A stretch of 64,000 nt of DNA from Acinetobacter sp. TR3 (GCF_027105055.1 NZ_CP114264.1:2232001-2296000); one strand, 5' to 3'; shown: positions 29,692 through 39,103, numbered from the stretch's first letter. The notes: generated by a model from the letters alone, not told the origin. Made by a program: numbers and translations.

Positions 29692-31145
29692 GCATTCAAT
29701 CCCCCAAATAAGGTGTATTTGATTTCTAGATAATCTTCGATCCCGTATTTTGAACCTTCACGACCTAAGCCCGACTGTTTGATTCCACCAAATGGTGCGA
29801 CTTCATTGGAAATTAAGCCCTTATTGATTCCAACCATACCGTATTCAAGCAGCTCACTCATACGCCAAGCGCGTCCTAAATCTTTGGTGTAGCAATACGC
29901 CGCCAAACCAAACTCAGTCGCATTTGCCATTTGAATAGCTTGCTGTTCAGTTTCAAACTTAAATACAGCAGCCAATGGACCAAATGTTTCTTGAGTCGCT
30001 ACATCCATCTCGGCGGTGACATCAGCAATGATCGTAGGTTGATAAAATAATTCACCTGCACTATGACGTTTACCACCAGCAACCAAACGACCTGCTTTGG
30101 CTAAGGCATCCGCAACATGGGCTTCAACCTTTTTCACTGCATTAGCATTAATTAATGGACCAATTTCACTCCCAACATCCAAACCATTGCCGATTGCAAA
30201 AGCATTGATCTTTTCACTTAATGCAGCAATGAATTTTTCGTAAATTCCTTCTTGAACAAGAAAGCGATTCACACAAACACAGGTTTGTCCTGCATTGCGA
30301 TATTTAGCAATTAATGCCCCTTCAATTGCAGCATCCAAATCTGCATCATCAAAGACAATAAATGGTGCATTACCACCCAATTCTAGTGAAACTTTTTTCA
30401 AAGTTTGCGCTGAACGTTGATACAGTAATTTTCCAACAGGTGTCGAGCCTGTAAAAGTAAATTTCCGCACATCATCACTTTGAAAGATTGCATCGCCAAT
30501 CGTGACCGCATCACCTGTAATGACAGTAAAAATCTCAGCAGGCACACCCGCTTGAATCGCTAAATCGACCAAAGCCAATGCCGTAAATGGGGTTTCTGGC
30601 GCAGGTTTAACGATACAAGGACAACCTGCAGCCAAAGCAGGTGCAACTTTACGAGTAATCATTGCCGCAGGGAAATTCCACGGCGTGATTGCTGCAACAA
30701 CACCAATCGGTTGCTTGCTCACGATAATCCGTGCATCTGGATAAGGGCTGGGAACAATATCACCATAAACACGTTTTGCTTCTTCAGCAAACCATTCAAC
30801 AAAGCTAGCAGCATATAAAATTTCACCTCTCGCTTCTGCTAAAGGTTTTCCTTGTTCACTCGTCAAAATAAATGCAAGTTGATCTGCATTTTCAACCATC
30901 AAATCGAACCATTTTTTTAAAATCGTTGAACGATCTTTGGCTGTTTTATTTTTCCATGCAGCCCAACCTGCAACTGCTACGTGAATTGCGCGTTCGGCTT
31001 CTGCCTTGCCCATATTCGGTACAGTACCAATCACTTCTTGTGTTGCAGGGTTATAAATATCAGAAGTTTGTTGATTATCGGCATCACACCATTGTCCAGC
31101 AACAAAGGCTTGTTGATGAAATAATGGCAATTGATTAAGTTGCAT
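29688..31145 (-). CDS. tgnE: Succinate-semialdehyde dehydrogenase
   Basis: A 485-residue GabD-type aldehyde dehydrogenase oxidising succinate semialdehyde to succinate with NAD(P). Motifs: ITPWNFPAAMITRKVAPALAAG, FTGSTPVGKLLYQ, LELGGNAPFIVFDDAD, catalytic cysteine in NAGQTCVCVNR and PFGGIKQSGLGREGS. Its promoter carries a near copy of the TgnR operator (31229-31248) and it lies beside the other tgn genes. It is therefore assigned as TgnE, the last step of trigonelline breakdown, rather than a general GABA-pathway GabD. Confidence 0.85.
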   Translation of the reverse strand: MQLNQLPLFHQQAFVAGQWCDADNQQTSDIYNPATQEVIGTVPNMGKAEAERAIHVAVAGWAAWKNKTAKDRSTILKKWFDLMVENADQLAFILTSEQGKPLAEARGEILYAASFVEWFAEEAKRVYGDIVPSPYPDARIIVSKQPIGVVAAITPWNFPAAMITRKVAPALAAGCPCIVKPAPETPFTALALVDLAIQAGVPAEIFTVITGDAVTIGDAIFQSDDVRKFTFTGSTPVGKLLYQRSAQTLKKVSLELGGNAPFIVFDDADLDAAIEGALIAKYRNAGQTCVCVNRFLVQEGIYEKFIAALSEKINAFAIGNGLDVGSEIGPLINANAVKKVEAHVADALAKAGRLVAGGKRHSAGELFYQPTIIADVTAEMDVATQETFGPLAAVFKFETEQQAIQMANATEFGLAAYCYTKDLGRAWRMSELLEYGMVGINKGLISNEVAPFGGIKQSGLGREGSKYGIEDYLEIKYTLFGGLNA

Positions 31146-31228
31146 ACTGATTATCCTATTTAGACTTCGGCATTAATACACAGAACATTTTACAAAACAG
31201 TATCAATGTTCTGGTATTAACTAAACCT

Positions 31229-31248
31229 GTATTATGGCATACCAAATA
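31229..31248 (-). promoter_or_regulatory. Probable TgnR operator at tgnE promoter
   Basis: Plus-strand GTATTATGGCATACCAAATA, matching 11 of the first 11 bases of the 22-bp palindrome at 39084-39105 apart from the T-to-C at the centre and a weakened right arm. On the minus strand it reads TTTGGTATGCCATAATAC, so CATAAT can be the -10 of the tgnE promoter, 84 bases before the start. Confidence 0.6.
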
Positions 31249-31292
31249 AATCTTGAAAAAAATTTTCGGTTGCCCGAATGTTATAGCTGATT

Positions 31293-32462
31293 TTAGAAGT
31301 AATAGAATAGCGTTAAGTTGAGTAACTTATTCCATTTACCATCATCCCCAACCGCCAGTGATTTTTCAGTACCACCAATGAAGGGATCATTTTGACTCAT
31401 AATGTATTCTGCGACCAAAGAAATCTGTTTATGGTCGATTGAAACACCAAGGATATTACGGATTGAATCTTGAGAACCAACCAAATCCTTATTGTATCGA
31501 CTGTGCATAAAATACGGCGTGATATTGCCAATTTGCTTAACATCTTTAAAAGTGTAGCCAAGATCAGCTGTATAGTAAGTCGCTTTGTTTGCAACATAAT
31601 ATTCGCTGTCATATGAACCCATCAAAGATGAAGTTGCATCAACGACGTCTTTATTACTGACATCATTTTTACCGCCTGTTAAGGTCAGACCTAGATTGCC
31701 ATAATTGATTTTGCTAAATAATGCCCACGCATTACGTCGACCCGTTTGAGATGTGGTTTTATTGTCAATCTCTGAAGTCCAATATGAAGCACCGACCTGT
31801 GTAGTTAAACCTTTTACACCCAGATTAATATCTTGGGTAATACGTCCAACCCACATGTTTTTCTCTTCGATATCGCTTTTCGTAATGTCATCAGAACTTA
31901 CATAGTTCGCACTATAGCGACCAGACTCTTTGGTTGTCCCTTGATAGTGTCCACCATCAATCGCAAAATATCCGAGATCAAATTTAGTCGCAGTTGGCAA
32001 TTCAAAGTGATAGCTCAAACCTAAGTTATGCACATCTTCTAGCCCTGTTGTGGTATTGATACTGCCATATAGACTATTGTTCCAAAAACGTCCTGGACCA
32101 AATGGAACAGCTTGCATCCCTGCTATGACCTGATCAGTCTCATTTAAATGATAACCTGCATACGCATCAATTAAAGTTGAAAAATCGCAAAGTGTATCGT
32201 ACTGATAACAACGATATTCAGCATGCCCAAATAGTTTGCCACGCTCATAATCGAGTTTTAATTGTGCAGCACTAAAACGAAGCTGATGCTCTGAAACAGG
32301 TTCACCATAATCTTTGTCTTGATAATTGGCACGTACGTAACCAGAAATCGTTAACTTGCCTGAGTCCGCATTGCTGTCACCAAAACTAATTCCAGCATAA
32401 CTCGGTGTAATGATCGTGGTTAACGCCGTTGCAAACGCGAATTGTAAATAACTTTTTTTCAT
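31293..32462 (-). CDS. Outer-membrane porin
   Basis: A 389-residue beta-barrel protein: signal peptide (about 1-23, ending PSYA), alternating aromatic strands, and a terminal LTLFYYF ending in phenylalanine, the BamA-recognised C-terminus. The cysteine pair in YRCYQYDTLCDF may form a loop disulphide. It is 25 bases downstream of the NCS1 transporter gene. Its position within the trigonelline region suggests it admits N-methylnicotinate or a related cation across the outer membrane; that is inference. Confidence 0.85.
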   Translation of the reverse strand: MKKSYLQFAFATALTTIITPSYAGISFGDSNADSGKLTISGYVRANYQDKDYGEPVSEHQLRFSAAQLKLDYERGKLFGHAEYRCYQYDTLCDFSTLIDAYAGYHLNETDQVIAGMQAVPFGPGRFWNNSLYGSINTTTGLEDVHNLGLSYHFELPTATKFDLGYFAIDGGHYQGTTKESGRYSANYVSSDDITKSDIEEKNMWVGRITQDINLGVKGLTTQVGASYWTSEIDNKTTSQTGRRNAWALFSKINYGNLGLTLTGGKNDVSNKDVVDATSSLMGSYDSEYYVANKATYYTADLGYTFKDVKQIGNITPYFMHSRYNKDLVGSQDSIRNILGVSIDHKQISLVAEYIMSQNDPFIGGTEKSLAVGDDGKWNKLLNLTLFYYF

Positions 32463-32487
32463 GTCGAAGATTCCTTTCTGACCACGT

Positions 32488-33888
32488 TTAATGTTGTGCT
32501 TTTACATTGAGTTCTGGACTATTACATTTGATCTTTTCAAGATTGAAGACGTAGTACACAACGGAACTCACCACCAATCCAATTACCCAAGAGATATCTA
32601 CATCCTGAATGACGTTTGCGAATGGGCCTGTAAAAAAGGCATTGGTGAGGAAAGGAATTTGTATCACGATTCCAATGAAATAGGCCGTTAAAGCTTTGGC
32701 GTTAAACTTGCCGTAGATACCACCGTCTTGTGCAAAGATCGACTGAATGTCATAAGATTTCTTATTAATCACATAGAAATCCAATAGGTTAATCGATACC
32801 CAAGGCACTAAGATAAACAGTAAGGCAAAAATGACGTTTAGGAAGAAGCTAATAAAGTTGCTTGATGCCCAAAGTGCTGTAAATGTTGCAATAATTAAAA
32901 CAATAATTGATAGAACAATACGAATATTTTTACTCGGTATCCATTGACCTGCAAAGGTTTGAATTGAAGTAATACACGATAAAACCGCACCATATAAATT
33001 CATGGCATTGTGACCTATGATATTACAAAGGAATAAAACCATCAGGATCGAACCGAAAACACCTGTACCCGATTTCACCGCTTCCATCGCATCGGTACCA
33101 GAACCAATACTCACCGCCACTGTACCAAATGCCATCGCAAAGATCGTTCCAAGCGAAGCGCCCAAGTAAGTAAAGATAAATGGTTTAAAAATCCCAATCG
33201 ACTTAGGTAAATAACGTGAATAGTCGGAGGTGTAAGGTGAAAAACTAATTTGCCAAACGGCACATAAACCAAACATGGCAAACCAACCTTTTAGGTTAAA
33301 TGAGCCTTTGGCAAGTATTTCAGCATTAATTTGTGGCAACATAATCAACAAGCCGATCAGCAATGAGCCGCCCATTAACCATGTGCCAATTTTATTAAAA
33401 TTATGGATTAGATGATAACCCACTACCCCAATGGTCGTTGCTGCAATTGCACCAATCACGGTTGCTGTTGGCACAGGAATCGCGGGGATAACCGTATGTA
33501 AGGTTTTACCTGACAAAATAATGTTGGAAATAAAGAAACCGAGATAAATCAATGTTGTAAATAACACGACCAGTAAGGCACCATAACGCCCAAACTGTGC
33601 GCGACTTTGAATCATCTGGGGAATGCCGACTTGAGGTCCTTGAGCAGAGGTCAACGCTAAAATTGCTGCACCAAAGAAATGACCACAACAAATCGCCACT
33701 AGCGCACTGATCAAACTCAGGTTAAACGTTAGCATCGACATTGCACCAGTAATAACAGCTAAGGGTGCAATATTGGTACAAAACCAGAGCGTGAATAGAT
33801 CACGTACTTTTCCGTGACGTTGAGATGGATCAACATAATCAATTGAATTGCTTTCAATGGCGAAAGCACTATTTTCATTTTGGCTCAT
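32488..33888 (-). CDS. NCS1-family nucleobase/cation transporter
   Basis: A 466-residue transporter of the NCS1 family (cytosine, purine, allantoin, thiamine importers) with about 12 membrane helices. TLWFCTNIAPLAVITGAM (helix 1) and SPYTSDYSRYLP are typical of the family. Being grouped with the porin and the tgn catabolic genes, it is the likely inner-membrane importer for trigonelline, a pyridinium compound consistent with NCS1 ring substrates. The exact substrate is inferred from context. Confidence 0.85.
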   Translation of the reverse strand: MSQNENSAFAIESNSIDYVDPSQRHGKVRDLFTLWFCTNIAPLAVITGAMSMLTFNLSLISALVAICCGHFFGAAILALTSAQGPQVGIPQMIQSRAQFGRYGALLVVLFTTLIYLGFFISNIILSGKTLHTVIPAIPVPTATVIGAIAATTIGVVGYHLIHNFNKIGTWLMGGSLLIGLLIMLPQINAEILAKGSFNLKGWFAMFGLCAVWQISFSPYTSDYSRYLPKSIGIFKPFIFTYLGASLGTIFAMAFGTVAVSIGSGTDAMEAVKSGTGVFGSILMVLFLCNIIGHNAMNLYGAVLSCITSIQTFAGQWIPSKNIRIVLSIIVLIIATFTALWASSNFISFFLNVIFALLFILVPWVSINLLDFYVINKKSYDIQSIFAQDGGIYGKFNAKALTAYFIGIVIQIPFLTNAFFTGPFANVIQDVDISWVIGLVVSSVVYYVFNLEKIKCNSPELNVKAQH

Positions 33889-34202
33889 ATCCTTAATCTC
33901 TCTTTGAGGACTTCATTTTCCTCAATATCAAATATTTGTGAGAGTAAACTTAGGTTTCACAACCTGCCTGATCAGCGCCATATCCAGATGACCTGACCTA
34001 TATTTCTCTTGTTTTACAGCGCAATCACATCAATTTTGGGTGATGAAATGACAAAAAAGATCAAGCGAACCTTGTTGATGCTGTTTAAGCCCAACTAAAA
34101 CGATCTTACTTATGCCGTGATCAGATTTATGTGATTTTGAAATTCAGCTTATTCATATTTTTTCATCCTTGAAATTTAAATCCTAATGACTGTTGTGATG
34201 CA
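33889..34202. other. Leader/promoter region upstream of the NCS1 gene
   Basis: About 314 bases between tgnC and the transporter. I find no copy of the TGGTATACCA-type operator here. A small AGGTT-TCAC-AACCT dyad (33952-33965) and a CTGATCAG palindrome (33967-33974 area) lie 60-90 bases before the start. No convincing riboswitch. Confidence 0.4.
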
Positions 34203-34216
34203 TTAACGCATCACAA
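34193..34216 (-). terminator. Hairpin overlapping the tgnC stop codon
   Basis: TTGTGATGC, loop ATTAAC, GCATCACAA: a 9-bp perfect stem whose loop holds the TAA stop of tgnC. There is no T-run after it, so it may be an mRNA 3' stability element rather than a true terminator. Confidence 0.5.
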
Positions 34217-35672
34217 AAGGATCATCAATCGGTTGATCAGATGTACGTAACCACACCGTTTTGGTGGTGGTATAGTCCAACACCGCATCTGAGCCAGCTT
34301 CACGACCATGTCCTGATAGACCATGACCACCAAAAGGTGCAAGTGGAGAAACAGCGCGATAGGTATTCAACCAAACAATCCCTGAACGAATTGCTTTGGT
34401 CATCCGATGCGCACGGCTTAAATTGTTGGTAAACACACCAGCTGCGAGTCCATAAGGCGTACTGTTGGCTTTTTGAATCGCGTCTGCTTCAGTGTTAAAA
34501 CTCACTACAGACAAGACAGGACCAAATAACTCGGTCATGACGCAATCAGCTTGTGGTACATCACTACAGTCTAAAATTGTGGGTGGATAGTAATAACCTG
34601 CTCTTTCAAGCGTTTTCCCACCTGCCAATAATTTCGCACCTTGCTGAATCGAGCGAGCAACGACTTGCTCAATTTTTTCACGTTGGCGTAAGGTGCACAG
34701 AGGACCATATTCCGTTGCCATATCATCAGGCAAACCAATCTTGATACTTTGAACACGCTCAACCAAACGTTGAACAAATTCATCTTTGATACTGTCTTCT
34801 ACCAGCAACCGTGAACCAGCAACACAGCTTTGACCTGTTGCTGCAAAAATCGCTGCGACTTGTGCATTTACTGCGCTCTGTAAATCAGCATCTGCAAATA
34901 CAATAAAAGGAGATTTTCCACCTAACTCTAATGAGACTTTGGCAAGGTTCTCAGCAGAGTTGCGCACAATATGGCGTGCTGTTTCTGGACCACCAGTAAA
35001 TGCCACATGAGCCACGTCTGGATGACTACTTAAAACTGCACCACATTCAGGGCCAAAACCTGTAATAACATTCACCACACCTGCTGGAAATCCTGCTTCG
35101 TGCACCAAACGCGCAAAAGCAAGTAAAGGGGCTGGTCCTTCTTCAGAGGCTTTCAGAACAATACTGCAACCTGCCGCCAATGCTGGACCAACTTTAACCG
35201 CAGACAAAAATAATTGGCTATTCCACGGAACAATCGCAGCAATGACACCCACAGGTTCACGGATCGTCCATGCTTGCATATCTGGTTTATCAATCGGTAG
35301 ATAGCTCCCTTCGAGCTTGTCTGCAATCCCTGCATAGTAACGATAATATTCCGCCACATAAGCAATTTGGCTTGACGTCTCACGAATGATCTTGCCTGTA
35401 TCACTGGTTTCATATTGAGCCAGTTGCGGTGCAGCTTTTTCGATTAAATCAGCAAGTTTATATAACAACTTTCCACGCTGTGAGGCAGTTAAACCTGCCC
35501 AAGCTGTATCTTGCAGAGCCTGAGATGCCGCAGCAACTGCACGATTGACTTCATCTGTACGTGCTTCAGGCATTTGCACCCAAACTTGCCCTGTCGCAGG
35601 ATTGATACTGTCAAATTGTGCAGCACCATCCTCGAATTGACCATTGATATACAACTGGAATTGAGAAGTCAT
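34203..35672 (-). CDS. tgnC: MFMB dehydrogenase (aldehyde dehydrogenase family)
   Basis: About 489 residues. In the known pathway TgnC oxidises (Z)-2-((N-methylformamido)methylene)-5-hydroxybutyrolactone, made by TgnA/B, to (E)-2-((N-methylformamido)methylene)succinate. ALDH motifs: IVPWNSQLFLSAVKVGPAL, FTGGPETARHIV, glutamate in [16 protein letters not shown], catalytic cysteine in TGQSCVAGSR and PFGGHGLSGHGRE. I chose the ATG at 35672, preceded by AGGAGAG, over a TTG at 35690. It starts 10 bases after tgnA. The assignment rests on operon order and family. Confidence 0.83.
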   Translation of the reverse strand: MTSQFQLYINGQFEDGAAQFDSINPATGQVWVQMPEARTDEVNRAVAAASQALQDTAWAGLTASQRGKLLYKLADLIEKAAPQLAQYETSDTGKIIRETSSQIAYVAEYYRYYAGIADKLEGSYLPIDKPDMQAWTIREPVGVIAAIVPWNSQLFLSAVKVGPALAAGCSIVLKASEEGPAPLLAFARLVHEAGFPAGVVNVITGFGPECGAVLSSHPDVAHVAFTGGPETARHIVRNSAENLAKVSLELGGKSPFIVFADADLQSAVNAQVAAIFAATGQSCVAGSRLLVEDSIKDEFVQRLVERVQSIKIGLPDDMATEYGPLCTLRQREKIEQVVARSIQQGAKLLAGGKTLERAGYYYPPTILDCSDVPQADCVMTELFGPVLSVVSFNTEADAIQKANSTPYGLAAGVFTNNLSRAHRMTKAIRSGIVWLNTYRAVSPLAPFGGHGLSGHGREAGSDAVLDYTTTKTVWLRTSDQPIDDPFVMR

Positions 35673-35682
35673 GTCTTCTCTC

Positions 35683-36720
35683 CTATGCAAATGCAGGCAT
35701 CACTTCGTTGATCATACGTTGTAACGATGCTTTTTTACGCTCAAAGCTCATTCCTGTATCGATCCAGAATGAATATTCGTTATAACCCATTGCTTCATAA
35801 GCTTTTAAGCGATCAATCACTTCTTGCGCCTGACCAATCACATTATTTTTACGCATGGCTTCTGGCGTATAAAATGGATGAGCTGCAATTTCTTCATCAC
35901 TCAATGGTGCGATTAGACCTTGCGTAATTTCACGCTCATTTTTAAACCATGCGCCAAAATAGTTATAGAATGTATTGATTTCATCTGCTGCTAATTGAGC
36001 ATCTTCTTCACTATCAGCCACATAGGTATGACGCAATAACATAATTTCAGGACGAGGAATATCAGCAAACTTTTCACACGCGGTATTGAAATGTCCCATC
36101 AACTTTTCGACTTCTTCATCACCAAAATGTAATGGTGTGACTTGTACATTACAGCCGTTCTGCACCGCAAATTCATGGCTATTTGGATCGCGTGCTGCTA
36201 CCCAAATCGGTGGATACGGTTGTTGTAATGGTTGAGGTGCAGAAGTGGTTTTTGGGAACTGCCAAAACTCACCATTATGCTCATAATCGCCTTTCCACAG
36301 GTTTTTAATCGCGGGGATCATTTCACGTAAACGCTGACCCGCACTCCATGCATCCATACCAGGCACCATACGCTCATATTCAAATGAGTAAGCACCACGT
36401 GCAATCCCAATATCTAAACGACCATTGGTGATAATATCCGTCATAGCAGCTTCACCTGCCAATTTAATTGGATGCCAGAATGGCGCAACGACAGTTCCTG
36501 TACCCAAACGTACATTTTTGGTTTTATTCGCAATATCAACCAAGTTAATGAATGGATTAGGTGCAATCGTGAAATTCATCGCATGATGTTCACCGGTCCA
36601 AATCGCATGCATACCGCCTTGATCGGCAATTTGGCAAAGTTCAATCATTTCATCATAGAGCTGCTTCTGCGTTTGTTGATCAGAAACACGTTCCATGTGT
36701 ACAAATAATGAAAAACGCAT
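35683..36720 (-). CDS. tgnA: Trigonelline monooxygenase, oxygenase component
   Basis: A 345-residue luciferase-like (LLM) flavin-dependent monooxygenase. It has the bacterial luciferase barrel: MRFSLFVHMERV at strand 1, WTGEHHAMNF, VRLGTGTVVAPFWHPIKLAGEAAM and GRLDIGIARGAYSFEYERM. In Acinetobacter, TgnA uses reduced FMN supplied by TgnB and O2 to cleave the pyridinium ring of N-methylnicotinate. It is followed by tgnC and preceded by the reductase tgnB (2-base gap), the expected two-component layout. A different pyridine- or pyrimidine-ring substrate is the main alternative. Confidence 0.85.
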   Translation of the reverse strand: MRFSLFVHMERVSDQQTQKQLYDEMIELCQIADQGGMHAIWTGEHHAMNFTIAPNPFINLVDIANKTKNVRLGTGTVVAPFWHPIKLAGEAAMTDIITNGRLDIGIARGAYSFEYERMVPGMDAWSAGQRLREMIPAIKNLWKGDYEHNGEFWQFPKTTSAPQPLQQPYPPIWVAARDPNSHEFAVQNGCNVQVTPLHFGDEEVEKLMGHFNTACEKFADIPRPEIMLLRHTYVADSEEDAQLAADEINTFYNYFGAWFKNEREITQGLIAPLSDEEIAAHPFYTPEAMRKNNVIGQAQEVIDRLKAYEAMGYNEYSFWIDTGMSFERKKASLQRMINEVMPAFA

Positions 36721-36722
36721 AG

Positions 36723-37655
36723 TTAAACTTCCTCTTTAACAATTTGACGAACCGTACCGCTAATTTGATTACCGTAATAGACACCATAAGTTTTAAGATG
36801 ATTTTCTTTACGATAACGCATCAACATACTTTCTAAAGCGCTATCCACAAAAGTCAGTTGTTCTAAATCATTTAAATTAACAAATTGACCTTTGGTTGCA
36901 TGTGCGATCGGGGTATTACATAAAAATGCAATATATTGCTGCTGGGTGGTCACATCATCATAGACAGAATAGATAAAGCTTGGTGAGGCTTCTGGCTGAT
37001 AAGCTGCAAAGATTTTTTCCAGTGCTTTTTCTGCACCGTCTTTTTCAACCATCAAATGTGGCAATGTCCACTTTTGATCCTGTGTCTGTTCAAGCAAGAT
37101 CTGATTTTCATGTCCAATCAATGCCATCATCATCACTTTCATACTCGAAATCACATCCGTAGATGATTTGGCAGGTGTAAAATAAGCTCCACGGTAATAC
37201 CCTAAACCAGCAAAGCCTGCTGAGCCAAAATCTTCAACTCTACCAATTAAAATCGCATGATCACCTGCATCTACAACTTGATACGTCGTGCAATCAAACC
37301 AAGCACTGACTTGATCTATGACAGGGTTATGAGATGCGCTCTTGGTCCATGCTAAATTTTCAAATCGATCATCACTTGGGCGAGCAAAAGTATTCGAAAT
37401 ATCCTTTTGTTCTTCTGCCAAAATATTAATTGCAAAATGTGAAGCATTGGCAAAGTTATTATAATTGCTTGATGTCTTGGCAATGCTGACCAGCAGCAAA
37501 GCTGGGTCCAAGGACACCGAAGCAAAAGAGTTCGCAGTAAAGCCCAATGGTGTTCCATCATCTTTACAGGTGGTTACGACGGTTACGCCAGTCATAAATG
37601 AGCCAAAGGCATCACGTAATTCGCGTATTTTATTAACACTATCCATTTCACTCAT
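36723..37655 (-). CDS. tgnB: Trigonelline monooxygenase, flavin reductase component
   Basis: About 310 residues. Residues 10-165 are a flavin reductase domain (FMN-binding split barrel: DAFGSFMTGVTVVTT, GFTANSFASVSLDPALLLVSI, YYRGAYF), giving FMNH2 to TgnA. The remaining roughly 145 residues form a separate domain (MMMALIGHENQILLEQTQDQKWTLP ... YIAFLC) that reads like a Nudix fold lacking the Nudix-box glutamates. It is much longer than stand-alone reductases of about 170 residues. I chose ATG 37655, spaced 8 bases from GAAGGA. It overlaps no neighbour; tgnA follows after 2 bases. Confidence 0.84.
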   Translation of the reverse strand: MSEMDSVNKIRELRDAFGSFMTGVTVVTTCKDDGTPLGFTANSFASVSLDPALLLVSIAKTSSNYNNFANASHFAINILAEEQKDISNTFARPSDDRFENLAWTKSASHNPVIDQVSAWFDCTTYQVVDAGDHAILIGRVEDFGSAGFAGLGYYRGAYFTPAKSSTDVISSMKVMMMALIGHENQILLEQTQDQKWTLPHLMVEKDGAEKALEKIFAAYQPEASPSFIYSVYDDVTTQQQYIAFLCNTPIAHATKGQFVNLNDLEQLTFVDSALESMLMRYRKENHLKTYGVYYGNQISGTVRQIVKEEV

Positions 37656-37685
37656 TATCATATTCCTTCATCAATGTGTGGCAAT

Positions 37686-38477
37686 TTAGACTTGGGTTTC
37701 TAACCACGCCTGCATTGCAATATTTACTTGGTCTGGTGCAGTCAAATTCACCATATGACGCTCATTTTCAATCACAATAGCGGTGCCATTTCTCGCTTGG
37801 CTTGCCATTTGTACTGCCATTTCTGCTGTTGAATTCGGATCATCAGTTCCAGTTAAAACCAGTGCAGGACACTGAATTTTGCTCCAGTCATCTGCGTAAA
37901 TTAGATCGCCATGTGCAAATGCCGCATACGCTGTGGTATATCCAGACAAGTCCACATTTTCCAACCAAGACTTGACTTTTCCAGCCGCAATTTGTTCTGC
38001 TTCACTGTTACCAAACCAGCGTTGTAGTGGTGTTTCAACGTCAATATGACCTGTTTTTAACTCTTCTGCACGATTCACAACAGCATCACGAGCTTGGCTT
38101 GTCCGCTTGTATACACCGTTCAACACCGCCATTCGTTTGACTACATCAGGACGAGTTGCACTTACGCCTGTCGTAATCAATGAACCCATCGAATGACCTG
38201 CCAAATTCACTGCACCTAAATTCAATGCTGTAATAAATTCGATCGCCCAATCAACAAATGCTTTTAAAGGTGCATCATCCGCAAGTTTTGTACTTTTTCC
38301 ATGACCCGGCATATCCACCGAAATCACACGATAATGTTTCGAGAAATATTCGATTTGTGGATACCAAGCGGCTGCTTGCATACCTACACCATGGATGAGA
38401 ACCAAAGGCTCTCCTTCTCCTTGCTCAAAATAATGAGCAATCCGATTATTTGACAGCTGCAGGGTTTTTGAGATCAT
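37686..38477 (-). CDS. tgnD: MFMS hydrolase (alpha/beta hydrolase)
   Basis: A 263-residue alpha/beta hydrolase: VLIHGVGMQAAAW for the oxyanion hole, GHSMGS nucleophile elbow with serine, and ENERHMVNLTAP for the catalytic histidine. By position it is TgnD, which hydrolyses (E)-2-((N-methylformamido)methylene)succinate to succinate semialdehyde, methylamine and one-carbon products, analogous to E-2-(acetamidomethylene)succinate hydrolase of vitamin B6 breakdown. Its first 32 bases overlap the end of the PF06684 gene, so translation is probably coupled. Confidence 0.82.
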   Translation of the reverse strand: MISKTLQLSNNRIAHYFEQGEGEPLVLIHGVGMQAAAWYPQIEYFSKHYRVISVDMPGHGKSTKLADDAPLKAFVDWAIEFITALNLGAVNLAGHSMGSLITTGVSATRPDVVKRMAVLNGVYKRTSQARDAVVNRAEELKTGHIDVETPLQRWFGNSEAEQIAAGKVKSWLENVDLSGYTTAYAAFAHGDLIYADDWSKIQCPALVLTGTDDPNSTAEMAVQMASQARNGTAIVIENERHMVNLTAPDQVNIAMQAWLETQV

Positions 38478-39048
38478 GACCTAACTCTTCCAAATCTTGA
38501 TAACGATCGCCAATACGATGATGTGGACGTCCACCTGTCGCTGCACCAATTACAATCACAATTTCATCGGCAGCAGGTGCATCTGGAATTGCAAATTGAA
38601 GAGTCAAATAATGAGAACGGCGGCCTTCATCATTTTTATCCATCATTGGAACAAGAATCGAAGCATTCGCTGGACCACGCGTATTATTAAAAGCGAGATA
38701 AGACTTAGCCCCGACCGCATGACGATATGTATTTCCAAAATGTAAGGTATGGATGAGGGCTGATGCATGCTCTAGCTCACCATTCAAACCTACAACCGCA
38801 CTTTTACCAAATGCTTCTACCGCTTCACCTGAACCGACTTCATCAAGAATCAGTTGAGTTAAATGTTCACTTAGAATCGGAGCAATACGGCGAATCTCAG
38901 GTGTTAGGTTTTCGACATAACCCTGACCAGCCCATGGGTTTTTGATCACAGCAGCAGCAGCCACCATTTTTAGCGGTTTTGTTGCTTCTTTATCGCCATC
39001 GACATAAGTCGTTTCAACATGAAGAACTGTTTTACGGATTAGATTCAT
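38446..39048 (-). CDS. PF06684 (amino acid synthesis family / DUF1185) protein
   Basis: A 200-residue protein of PF06684, whose solved members, as I recall, have a variant of the Bacillus chorismate mutase fold and no proven reaction. Conserved blocks visible: AAAAVIKNPWAGQGY, GKSAVVGLNGELEHASALIHT, and ATGGRPHHRIGDRYQDL at the C-terminus. It is the first gene of the operon running to tgnC, directly behind the TgnR palindrome, and overlaps tgnD by 32 bases. That tight linkage argues for a step or accessory role in pyridinium degradation not accounted for by TgnA-E. Confidence 0.85.
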   Translation of the reverse strand: MNLIRKTVLHVETTYVDGDKEATKPLKMVAAAAVIKNPWAGQGYVENLTPEIRRIAPILSEHLTQLILDEVGSGEAVEAFGKSAVVGLNGELEHASALIHTLHFGNTYRHAVGAKSYLAFNNTRGPANASILVPMMDKNDEGRRSHYLTLQFAIPDAPAADEIVIVIGAATGGRPHHRIGDRYQDLEELGHDLKNPAAVK

Positions 39049-39075
39049 GGCATTTCCTTGCGTGTGAATTTATTT

Positions 39076-39103
39076 TTGCATTCGTATTATGGTATACCAT
39101 AAT
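39076..39103 (+). promoter_or_regulatory. tgnR promoter
   Basis: TTGCAT (39076-39081), 16-base spacer, CATAAT (39098-39103). The spacer and -10 are largely covered by the 22-bp palindrome, giving autorepression a simple physical basis. Confidence 0.5.

Noticed and set aside
33950..34000. Thiamine- or purine-type riboswitch ahead of the NCS1 transporter
   Set aside because: Fragments such as ATCTGGATATGGCGC look suggestive but the conserved paired core cannot be assembled.
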